In this document: positions 27,550-37,150 of the stretch, piece after piece
How positions within the stretch are numbered: position 1 is the stretch's first letter
Layout of the letters: the number at the start of each line of letters is the position of its first letter
NCBI GenBank assembly: GCA_036583965.1
Contig: JAZBQD010000019.1
Location: 18,846,085-18,910,084, forward strand
Direction of reading: 5' to 3'
DNA length: 64,000 nucleotides
Origin: Prunella strophiata
Lineage: Eukaryota > Chordata > Aves > Passeriformes > Prunellidae
Notes under the pieces: model-generated
Database searches by the model: none
Told to the model about the DNA's origin: nothing
What the model saw: the letters and a program-made list of their open reading frames with translations, nothing else
Made by a program: the position numbers and the translations under genes

Positions 27550-27600
27550 AAATATCATTGTTCACATCAGCATATACTGCAGATGTGAACAATGATATTT
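27550..27600. repeat. Perfect 19-bp inverted repeat with 13-base spacer
   Basis: Left arm AAATATCATTGTTCACATC (27550-27568) is exactly complementary in reverse to GATGTGAACAATGATATTT (27582-27600). After one mismatch, GCA in the spacer can pair with TGC, leaving a five-base loop TATAC. The flanks do not extend the stem. Without the outer helix of a typical pri-miRNA it is more likely a local inverted duplication than a microRNA, but transcription would give a very stable hairpin. Confidence 0.95.
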
Positions 27601-28210
27601 GACTTCACATCAACTCTCAAATATTCTTAACATGTTTCCTAAATGGGGAGAAATTCCTAACATTTGCATTGTAAGTCAGAGGGAAATGAATTATGTATTG
27701 TTCCTGACCTGTGAATGCCCAAAGCAGTTTCTGACAATATATGGGGTCAGGTTTATAAAACCGTGATTTAAATTGTTTGGCTTTCTAGTCAAGCCAACAT
27801 TCTCTCTTCCTCTCTTTCTTCTTTTCTTCTTTCTTTCTCAGTATTCATTCATGCATTTTTCAGTCATAATATAAGGTCGTAATAAAAAAATGTGTTTATG
27901 TGAAAAAAGAATGGTTTTGCTATGTTCACTGGTCCATTTGTGGCTTTAAATGTCCTCATCTTCCATGGCTTTACATTGGCCAGTGTTGCTCAGAGCACAC
28001 TTAGCTCCCCCCTCATTTTCTGCTCAGTCTTTTTCACAGCTTTCCCAGCTTTTCATAAGAGAGGCGTAGGCCCACTGCCTTATTCAGTTGATGTATTTCA
28101 TCTGGGGATACATAGTGTGACATGCTATAAAAGGTGTCATACTGCATGTTTTTAATAATCCTTCTGTTATATATTATTGTGATTTATAGTTGAAGGCAGT
28201 GGGGTCAGGA

Positions 28211-28267
28211 TTTAGCATAAAATTAGCAAATTTAGCAAAATTAGCTAATTTAGCAAAATTAGCATAA
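28211..28267 (+). repeat. Three-copy tandem repeat of a TTTAGC...TTAGC unit
   Basis: Units TTTAGCATAAAATTAGCAAA, TTTAGCAAAATTAGCTAA and TTTAGCAAAATTAGCATAA follow each other directly. Each unit contains TTAGC twice. AT-rich minisatellite in gene-free DNA. Confidence 0.85.
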
Positions 28268-28987
28268 AAATGTGCTAATTTTTTTCAGGAATGCCAATTA
28301 TTGGTAAAAAATTCACCAATACTCTCTCTGTGTAATGGAGGTATTTTAGTAATTTTTAGTTTCAGCCTTTGTTGACAGTGGCATTTCAAGTAGAATTAAA
28401 ATATTTGCTACCTAATTTAATGGTGGAATGCAGTTTCTTCACGTGGTACCATAACTCTTCTTCAATGGAAGAACTCTTTTTAAAGTGGAATATTTAGAAT
28501 TTCGACTGAACAATAATGAAAAATACTCCTCCATGTGTTTTCTTTGAGAGATCTTTGTAGTTAGATCTTTTTCACACAATAAATTGATACACAATTGCAC
28601 ATGTATGAAAAATTCCAGATAACTGAGCTTAGAAGTATTAAAGTTTTATCATTGCTACAATGAATAATTTTGGTTATTAAAAGATTGCCTGATGAAGGCA
28701 GCGGTCGTAAACTCCTTTTTTTGACAAAAAATATTATCAATTGAAAATTATGATTCCCTCATTGTCAGAAATACATAACTGATGGCAAGTGTGTGTCGTT
28801 CTCATTATTCTCTATTGTCCACCCTCCTGTGGTAAGGCAAGTAGATCTGGCTACCAGGGTCCAATGTGCATCATTAGAAACACCAAATGAGGGGAGGCAT
28901 ATGACAGGGGGACAGAGGCAGGTCTGGGTGTGGATGCATTGCACACCAGCCCTCAGTAGTTTTACATGATGCTTGGGGTTAAGAAAG

Positions 28988-29015
28988 AGAGTAAGATAAT
29001 TTGTTATCTTACTCT
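28988..29015. repeat. Perfect 12-bp hairpin with 4-base loop
   Basis: AGAGTAAGATAA, loop TTTG, then TTATCTTACTCT. Confidence 0.93.
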
Positions 29016-32000
29016 TATTTGAGGAACTGTGACACTCAGCAATATGAATTTTCTAAGCTTTGAAATAACACAGCACTCAGCATCTCACTTTCTAGTAAAG
29101 CAAAAAATTATTTCTTGTATGTGGATGTAGAAGAGGGGTAATTTCCATTTCTAAGTAGCTAAACCATCTCTTTATATATAGTATATATTACCATATATAT
29201 TATGTATAAGATTTGCTTTATACAAAAATTTATTAAGGCTTATGTATGAATGTTGTGCATTCTGAAAATTCAAGAACAATTTTGAAGGGATAATTGGGGG
29301 AAAAAATCATATTTCATGTCAAGGAAACAGATTAAATAGATAACAATAGTTAAAAAACAGATTCATGATTGTCATGTTATAAATGTCAATGCATTTATCA
29401 AATGGCTATGCATATAATGAGTCACAGCTTCCACATATATATATATTTGTTATAGACATGTGTAGCTCCTTAAGTGTACCTACTAATTGCAAACACTGGA
29501 GTACAGTCTGTTCTCATTTTACATTGCTTTTCTATATGCATATTAGAAAGAGATAACTTTTTAAAGATATGATTAAATCTGAGAAACTGAGGTAAAAAAT
29601 TATTTAACTCTTTGAGAGACAAATAATATTTGCATTTTAGAAACTGAAGAGAGGATTGAACAGACAGAAGTTTCAGTAGAACATCTGAAAATATCTCCAT
29701 GAATGAAAGTACAAGAGATGGATATGTTTTGTCCCTTTCAGATACCCACATCCTTATTTTAATAAACTTGCTAATATAAATACAGCAAAGTTGTTGTATT
29801 TTTTAAATAACTCTTTACTGAATATGTCAACAAGATAATATATAGTGTATAGTGAGGTTTTGAAGTTAACAATGCGTGCAACATGGCAGATTGCAGAAAA
29901 CAGGTAACGCAGACTTCAAACCATCTATTTTTCCATGTTAAAGATAGAAAGTATACCAAACACAGAACAGAATCAAGTGTGCATATCTCAGTTTAAACCA
30001 ATTTTATGAAAGATCATCTTCAGGTATTTGGGATCAACTCATGATAACAATTTGTTTAGTAGCTTATCTGCTTCTGAGAGAATCAGAATTCAGCTCTCAT
30101 GAGGCACATTTCCACAGAGCCCCAGTGTAATAAAAGGTTGCCAAATCTCTTCTGTGCTAGTTTTCCATAAGGACCACTAGCCAGCGTCCTTTTAAAGAGC
30201 AAAACATTCTCTGCTGTACAAAAGTTTAATGCCAAATGCTTCAATATTGCCTGTAGTATCATCTGGGATACAGAGTGCCCTGTTCAATAAGAGTTCAGGG
30301 AAGGAGTGATCATCAGCTTCCTAGGATTATCTCTGTGTTTAGAAGAGAGCATCAGGCAGGATTTGATGAGGTTCACAGCCAGTAACTTTTGGTTTTGGCA
30401 CTCACTTCTGTTTTGTTTTTCCACTGAGCTGTAAAGATAAGTCATGTGTAAAACCATTATTCTCATGTTCTAATGAAAAAAACTTTAATATATCCATGTT
30501 AAATTTAAGGTGAAGAAGTACTATAAATGTAGAGTTCAATGGGAATTAACCACTTTACTGTCAAAAGCTGACTGAACTTTCACTTCAATGCCATTAATAA
30601 AGTGCCTTATGTAGACCCTTAAAACAATAATATCAATATGCATAAAGTTCTTCTGTTTGAAAAATTTAAATTAATAAATTTTTTCAGAGGGAGAGACTTG
30701 TTCTCATGAAAAAAAGAAAATTATTCAGAGAAAAATATAGTTGAACTACTCTAGTAGCAAATATCATATGCTACTTCATTTTTCTGTTTTACATGATATT
30801 CACTGTAGTCCTTTATTGGGTTACAGGGAAAACTGCTAGTATCTTTTCAGTTCAAAGTAGCTTATTCCCTAAATATTCTTATAAAGAAATTCAGTAATAA
30901 TGTTCCAATAAGAACCTGTTAACACAAAGTCCATGCATTAATCAGGTGTTTGTTTCTGCCAGCAAGCCACATGCAAGTAGCACTTATTAAAGTGACAGAA
31001 TCCATGAAAATAAGGACCTGTTTGTAAATATGTATGTCTTTAGAAGGAAGTCAAGTACTGGGAACAGCAGTGTCTTTAACACAATTTCACTTAAATGCTT
31101 ATCTTATTCTACTCACCACTCTTTCTGCACATCTATTTCAACTATTAGCAGTATACAATGGAAGATGGGTGAGATTTTGTCTGAAAAAAACATTGTCCCC
31201 CGATCCAATGAACTTGATCAAATCAGGACTTAAAAGTGAACATTCTGAGTGAGTTGTATATGTACATATTTGGCACTTCTGCTCTATAACCTGTCAGTTA
31301 TTTGTCCTAAGTGAAGATTACCCAAGTTTTACAAAGCCCAAGGGAAAAGCTACCAGTATTAAACTTTATATTGCCAAAAGATCATTGTCCATTTTTAACT
31401 CTGGCTTTTTCTACATACTTTACCTAGTGAAATTTGCTCACAAAGTGCTTATTTAGGGGGGAACTGAAATGAAATCTCAGATGTTTGTGTGGCTGACACT
31501 TTGAGAAGGCCCAAATTTTGTTGTAGGTTAAAATATATTAACTCTTTTGGAGCTAAGGAACAATTAAATAGGGAGAAACATTCTTCAATTTACAGATATG
31601 ACCCTTCAGTTGACTACAACTCTAAATTTTTTAGATTATATTCCCAGCTCTATTCACAAATTTTGGTATAAGGTGCTAGCTATGTTTTTTCAAAAGAGCC
31701 TTTATAGTAAAGAAACTTTAGTCAGTATCACATAAAAATTGATTTTTTTTTTTTTCATACTGAAGAGAAGCATAAAGTATGCTATCTTTAATATCATTGT
31801 GATTTTTGATCTAGGTAAGCAAGTCATAGTCTACATATATATATATCTACACATACATATATGTTTCAAAATTCAAGATCAAAATGAACAGTTTGTGAAT
31901 GCCTTCTGTTTCCACCCTATTCTATAAGTAACCAAAATTGTTGTCATCAGGTTGGGCTTATGGATCATTCACCTGCAATACAGGCCAAACTCCCTGAATA

Positions 32001-32290
32001 AGTCAATTTCTACAAATAAGGTGCCTATGGTACACTGAGGTCTAGAACAGAAGATTCCTCTTGCATCAGTCACTGAAGTACAAAATACTAGCTAGCAAGT
32101 ACTTTCAAAGGAGGCCTTTTGAAACTGAATGTACAGCCAGTTATTTCATTGAAATGATATATTGTGTCCACACCCAACAGGAATCACTGGCTCTGCTTAA
32201 CTTCAAGCAAACTCCAGCATTTAACAGAAGTGTGCAGAAGCACAACTGTTTGCTGCTTGTCTTTTGAGCTGTGTGGCATCTAAAATATGT

Positions 32291-32397
32291 TAAACAAAAC
32301 AAAAGAAACAAAGAAACAAAAAAAAACCCAAAAAACAAAAAAACCAAAAAAAAACCCAAAAAAAACCCCCACCAAAACCAAAGACCAAACCCCAAAA
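32291..32397 (+). repeat. A/C-rich low-complexity run
   Basis: More than 100 bases of A-runs separated by C, CC, CCC and CCCCC blocks. The minus strand therefore carries G-tracts (GGGG, GGGGG, GGG, GGG) within T-runs, which could in principle form a loose G-quadruplex. It accounts for the Phe/Gly-rich minus-strand open frames. Confidence 0.9.
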
Positions 32398-32970
32398 GTA
32401 TAAACCTTATAGACAGTAAATAGATGACAGAAAAAACCCATCCACTTTGCATAGACATTTCTACCTAGAATTATGCTTTTTGAAATCACATGGCAAACTT
32501 TTAATCAGCAAAATTTTAGTGACTTAAAATATTACAGTAGCCACACAGGTTGCTTAGAATATCTGCAATAGTTGGAGAAAATAGCTAATATATAGAATAT
32601 AGACTGGAATTTCAATATGTGATTTTAAAAGGTGGTGGTGGGAGGATGTGGTTCCTTACAAAATGGTCATACTTTGCCATAAATCATAACTGGGTTCATT
32701 TTGTCATTGCAGAAATTTAGTGTTATCATGTGATCTGAATTGTAAAAAGTACGTTTTCACTGACTGCTGAGTTTCAAGAATGGGTTGAGTGAAATGAGTG
32801 AAGGAAAGGATTAAAACCCTTTCTTCCAGCATAAGGAGCTTCATAAAGTGAAAAGTCTAAGCATTCCACTGTGAAAGTGCTTCAGCCTTTACTTCCAATC
32901 CGCATGCAGCAACTTTCTGTCAAACCCTAGGTGATCACTTCTCTCTCTGGTTTCCTACTATCTCAGGGAA

Positions 32971-33027
32971 TTTTTTTTCTTTTTTTTTTCTTTTTTTCCT
33001 TTTCTTTTCTTTTTTTTTTTTTTCCCC
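32971..33027 (+). repeat. Polypyrimidine tract
   Basis: About 57 bases of T with scattered C, ending CCCC. It lies about 1.7 kb beyond the FLRT2 stop codon. Confidence 0.9.
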
Positions 33028-33080
33028 AATATGATGTAGCTTTAGCTTGTCCCCAAACACAGGAGAAAATCAGCTTTATT

Positions 33081-33141
33081 TAAAAAGCAAACTGAAAAAC
33101 CCCCAAATATAAAAAAGCAAACTGAATAAAAACCCCAAATA
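33081..33141 (+). repeat. Two-copy tandem duplication, about 30 bases
   Basis: Two adjacent copies share AAAAAGCAAACTGAA followed by AAAACCCC-AAATA (first 33081-33109, second 33110-33141). The second has a small insertion. A recent local duplication. Confidence 0.85.
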
Positions 33142-33471
33142 ATTAGATTCCACCATGGTTCTTGGCAGTCACTGAGTTAGCAGAGTGGCTGAAATATTAC
33201 ATAATTTTGAGAGCTGCATTATGATTTTAATACAAGCATGATATTTTGCATAGTGCATGTAAAGCTCAAGGACTGAGAAGAATCTGACTGTATAAAAAAT
33301 CAAATTCTAAACCCAGCTACTGCTTGTAAAGCAGAAATTATTATGGAAAACTCAAAAATGCTTAAGGTAAAAGAAGGGTAAAAGAGGGACACTGTGTATC
33401 TGTGTTCTCAAAATTCCCCAGTCAATCAAATGCTTGGCTTATGTCAGTCTCTGTATACTTTAATTGGGAAG

Positions 33472-33510
33472 GAAAAAAAAGCAAAACAAACAAACAAACA
33501 AAACCCACAA
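33472..33510 (+). repeat. (CAAA)n short run
   Basis: A-run followed by about four CAAA units in the FLRT2 3' flank. Confidence 0.85.
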
Positions 33511-34314
33511 AGATTTGTACATGATTTTCCCCACTGAACATATTTCAGTTCATAATAGCCCTGGAGGTCTTCCCAGTACTAATTAATTTTTTACAATATA
33601 TTTCTTGTTTGTTTTCTCTTTTTGTCTCTTTTTTTCCCCCTATTTCTCCGTACTGAACATAACTCAGGCCCTTAAGTCAAACAAGGCTTGAACCATACAG
33701 ATTATTAGCAAAACCTTTCCATTGCCATTATATTTTGCACCATGTTTTCAGCAATACACACTTTTAGATTTCAAATTACATGAACACGTACATGAATACT
33801 GTGGAGCTGGGAGCACTCAGAATTTCCCTCATTCTGGCTTTATCTGAACATGCTATGTCAACAAATGCTGCTCTATTAAGAGGTGCAACTTAATGACAGC
33901 TCTCTGTTACATACTGTTAGATAACCTTCACCTCCCACTGAGAGGGGTCAGAGAATGCCTAAAGCTTCTTAATCCTAATGAAAAGCACAAACAGTTTCTG
34001 AGATAAAGTATATAATACTGGTGACATTTTTGGAGCAACTTTTGCAAATAGGAGTCAAGGTCACTTTGAGTTTGACACTGAGTTCTTTCCATGTTTCCTA
34101 TTCCAAGTAGATTGAAAGAAAACTAATCAAACAAGAAAGTAGCTTTTTTGGCAGCACTCAGAACTCCAGCTTTCAGTTGGAGGTGAGAAGTGCAGACCTG
34201 ACAAAGAAGAAGGGATGTATTTCCAATTGTTTGAAGCTCACAGCAACTGCTGGGTTCAAGTCAGAAGGGTTGTGCCCATTTTATCTGAATTGTTTTTGTC
34301 TGTTCCTAGTGACC

Positions 34315-34725
34315 CTGCTTTAATATGCACTTATTTTCCTGTATTCCAGGACACCTAGAAACTTAACATCCCTCAGACTGCTTCGACAGCAAAGTGGTTA
34401 ATGTTTGAAGAATGAGTCATTCTTTCCTTTGCCATGACATTGGGTTCTTATTGTACAACCCTGTACAGTACTCAGCAATAGTTTTTAAAGATTTAAAAAG
34501 CAAAGAGTTACAAAACCATTTGCAATTAACTTGAAATAGAAAAGATAGCACTTTTTTTTTTTTAAATCCCATTATATAGTACACCGTATAAATTACAGAG
34601 TATTCAAATGCATAAATGCATCTGTGTAACATTTATCAAATGTAATTTTTTTCATTATTGTTGGGGGGCTTATTTTTTCTAGAGTTTTTTCTCCTTGTCC
34701 TAGAGACCCCCATGGTTCCTCACTA
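34315..34725 (-). other. FLRT2: Proximal 3'UTR of FLRT2
   Basis: The minus strand continues from the TGA at 34728-34726 into AT-rich sequence without coding potential. A variant poly(A) signal ATTAAA (TTTAAT on the plus strand) lies near 34319, and a canonical AATAAA (TTTATT on the plus strand) lies near 33075. I cannot tell which, if either, is used, so the 3' boundary given is only the first candidate. The palindromic-looking AT-rich stretch at 34560-34650 resembles vertebrate FLRT2 3'UTR sequence as I recall it, but that needs alignment. Confidence 0.5.
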
Positions 34726-36712
34726 TCACGTATGACAGTGCTCCAGGTCTGAGACGTTGCTGTTGCAGTATCGCATGTTGTTGGGGATGTGGCAGTCTGT
34801 GTAGTTAATGCCCCCGTTTGGGGTATAAATGGGCTGCAGTCTGAAATCTCCTTTAAGGAGCTGATCATTATTTAAGGAGACAATCTGGAAGCTGGTTTCC
34901 GTCATCTCCAGGATGGAGTTGTCCTTCTTGGTCCCTGCCTCACAGTAGTCATCTTTCCGACGGCCCCGGTTGTATTTCCACTTCTGGGAGGTGTAACGAC
35001 CTTTTTTGTGCATGTGCCAGCAAAAAATGCTGAGCAAGACCACGAGGACAAATATCACTGCACCCCCAATCAACCCTGCCAGCAGAAATGGGGAGCCTAG
35101 GTTCTGAGAAGTCGTCTGCTCGTGGCTGGAAGGGATGTTGCTGCCATTGAAAAAGGAAGCCTTGGTTGTGGCTTCTGAACAGACAGTGTCTTCTCCAGTT
35201 CGGTAGTTGTTATAAGTATCCAGTGGAACCAAACAAATCCGGTAGGTGGATTTGGGCTCCAGATTTACCAAGCTTGATTGCTGTTTCTCACCACTAATTA
35301 TTCGTTCATGAACAATTCCTCCTACCAGACTGTGGCCCATTTTAACCCATGTGAGTTTATACGCCATCACGGTAAAAAGTGACATCCAGTTGACTTGGAT
35401 GCAAGTGTCATTCACAAAATGGATGGAGAGCTGAATCCATTCAGACAAAGGAGGTGTCACCCTTTCTCTGTCCTCCCTGTCAGGCACAGTGGGGAGTGTG
35501 GCTATAATGGGAGTGAGAGGATTGTATTTACTACTTGAGGGAGGAAATGATGGGCTGGGAACTAATGTAGTCGGCATGGTTGTAGCTAGGGACTGGGGTG
35601 ATGATAAGTGGCAGATCAGGGGTGGTGGTGGGGCATGACAACATATTCATATTGAGCTCCCTGACTGCCATACCTCGGACCTGCTCTGGTCCCTGGCACA
35701 TAAAACCACGTACATTGATGGAAGCAGGAATAAATTTGAGCCATTCAGTGACCCACTTAATGCTGCAGTCACATAACCAGGGATTATTCCGTACAGTGAG
35801 TTGTCTCAGGTTATGGAGATTATCAAATACTCCCTTTGCCAACATCCGAAGCTGATTGTTGGAAATATCAAGACGTTCCAGTCTGTGGAGGTTTGAAAAG
35901 GCTGTAAGTGGTATATGGGTTATCTGGTTGTCCTGCAAGTAAAGTCTTAGCAGATGTGTACCTGGAAGATCAGGAGGAGGGGAAGTCAGTGAATTCCGAA
36001 CTATTGAAAATTCCTTGAGCTTGGAGAGGTGGCTAAAAGTGCCTTCAGCTATGCCTTTGTTAGTGAGGAGATTGCCATCCAGGATCAGACGCTCCAGACT
36101 TGTAAGATTCTGGAAGGCCAGGTCTGAAATGACGGCAATTCGGTTTTCGTCTACACGCAGTTCTTGTAAGTCCAGCGGAAGGCCCACTGGCACACTGCTT
36201 AAGTGATTCTTGGACAAGAACAGAAGCTTGAGGCTGATGGCTTCCTGGAATGCCCCATCCTCAACACCAACAGTGGAGATGGAGTTGTCATCCAGGTGCA
36301 GTTCTTCCAGCTTCAAAAGCTGAGCAAGAGCAGCACGTGAAATGGTCTGAATGTTGTTTTCCTGCAGGTGGAGAACCCTGACATTCTTGGGCAGGTTCAT
36401 GGGGAATTCATCCAATTGATTGCCATACAGGTAGACTGTGTGCACAGACTGGACATTGTGCAACTCTGCAGGAAATCCAGCATTATTAATTTGGTTATTG
36501 TGGAGGTAGAGGACGGTTACACCCTCCGGTATCCCAAGAGGCACTGAGGTCAAGCTTCGTTCATTACAGTAGACAAAGTTTCGGTCACAGCGGCAAACTT
36601 TTGGGCAGGCCAAAGTTTTGGAGACCTGTATGTAGAGCCCCAGGGAAAAGATAAGCCATGATTTCATGAGAAGAGCCCAATCTGTGGGCCACATTTTAGT
36701 CCACAAACCCAT
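34726..36712 (-). CDS. FLRT2: FLRT2, fibronectin leucine rich transmembrane protein 2 (single coding exon, frame broken by one extra base near 35584)
   Basis: Single-pass cell-surface adhesion and guidance protein. Family knowledge: the LRR ectodomain binds latrophilins and UNC5 receptors, and FLRTs modulate FGF receptor signalling. With the extra base near 35584 removed it encodes 661 residues; human FLRT2 has about 660. In order: signal peptide 1-35; LRR N-cap with CPKVCRC at 36-42; a run of about ten LRRs; LRR C-cap from NNPWLCDC at 309-316 to C360; Ser/Thr/Pro-rich linker; FN3 about 418-518; hydrophobic membrane segment about 543-565; basic tail ending LEHCHT. The start at 36712 is the first in-frame ATG (frame open 23 more codons upstream without ATG), has G at -3 and +4, and matches the MGL start of FLRT2 orthologues. 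From S376 the LRR frame runs on 17 foreign codons to a stop at 35534; the other frame resumes by residue 379. FLRT1 and FLRT3 are excluded by near-identity to FLRT2 through LRRs and tail. Confidence 0.97.
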
Positions 36713-37121
36713 TTCTAATTTAAAGAAATAAAGTACCAAAGTGTTTAAGAACTGATAACAATAATAATGCACAGGTAACAAAATCTCAGGTCATTAAAAT
36801 TGGCTTCTATTTATGTCCAGTGTTCAGGCCAGAGCAAAGTCCTGGAGGCTAAGCATAAAATAATCCTTATATAATTGGCCTGCCTCCTGCTTGTGATGTG
36901 GAAAACACAGTCTTATTAGTCAGGGTTACAATGTTTGTTGCCTTCTTCCATGTGTGCTGAAAGAACCAGTAGCCGTGTCTTTGAAAATGACCAACAGGTT
37001 ACTTTAAAGCTACCAAAAGTCTCCGTGCTTGGAGGTGTATTTCACTGAAGTCTGTTGGCTTCTGTCAGCTTTCTGAAGTCAGGAAAGTCCTCATATTCAC
37101 CATCTGCCAGATCTGGTCTGC
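36713..37121 (-). other. FLRT2: 5'UTR part of the FLRT2 coding exon
   Basis: This segment lies between the inferred splice acceptor and the FLRT2 start codon. The exon would begin GCAGACC at 37121. The length of about 409 bases is plausible, since FLRT genes have upstream non-coding exons joined to one coding exon. It contains five ATG triplets on the minus strand, all out of use for the main frame because each is followed by an early stop. The boundary is inferred from sequence only, not from a transcript. Confidence 0.65.
36786..37103 (-). promoter_or_regulatory. Four short upstream ORFs in the FLRT2 5'UTR
   Basis: Read on the minus strand, ATG-to-stop ORFs lie at 37103-37065 (12 codons plus stop, starting M-V-N-M-R), 36951-36916 (11 codons), 36856-36824 (10 codons) and 36794-36786 (2 codons, M-T). 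All end before the main ATG at 36712, so none overlaps the coding region. If the exon boundary at 37121 is right, scanning ribosomes would meet all four before the FLRT2 start, which could lower or condition translation. Their existence is seen in the sequence; their function is inference. Confidence 0.5.
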
Positions 37122-37150
37122 CTGTAAAAGGAAAGAGAAAAGAAAAAGGT
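37122..37150 (-). promoter_or_regulatory. Splice acceptor of the FLRT2 coding exon
   Basis: On the minus strand the bases before 37121 form a near-pure pyrimidine tract ending TTTTACAG, followed by G as the first exon base. This is a textbook 3' splice site, placed about 410 bases before the start codon, where an intron between a non-coding leader exon and the FLRT2 coding exon is expected. Confidence 0.75.

Larger units (their letters stand above)
23601..32970. other. Gene-free AT-rich DNA
   Basis: No supported gene. Contains an A-run near 25355, AT/TG-rich stretches (25490-25620, 29175-29215, 31825-31865), the 19-bp inverted repeat at 27550, a CT-rich run at 27797-27840, the TTTAGC minisatellite at 28211, the hairpin at 28988 and the A/C run at 32291. 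The part around 28790-28980 is moderately GC-richer without an identifiable cause. Confidence 0.6.
33028..34314. other. FLRT2 3' flank, possible distal 3'UTR
   Basis: No coding signal on either strand. It contains a 30-base tandem duplication (33081-33141), an A/C-rich run (33472-33510) and a canonical AATAAA on the minus strand near 33075 that could end a longer FLRT2 transcript. Nothing else is recognisable. Confidence 0.4.

Noticed and set aside
27550..27600. microRNA precursor
   Set aside because: The stem ends abruptly, flanks do not pair, and total stem length is below that of usual pri-miRNA hairpins; kept only as an inverted repeat.
27797..27841. Pyrimidine tract ending CTTTCTCAG on the plus strand, resembling a splice acceptor
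   Set aside because: No coding sequence or matching donor follows; CT-rich runs are common here.
32141..32489. Phe/Gly-rich minus-strand open frames
   Set aside because: Produced by the A/C-rich block at 32291-32397.
35598..36206. Plus-strand open frames of 85 and 63 codons inside FLRT2
   Set aside because: They are antisense shadows of the FLRT2 coding frame.
34726..36712. Calling FLRT2 a pseudogene
   Set aside because: Only one indel breaks the frame, all domains and termini are conserved, and the splice acceptor is present, so decay is not indicated.
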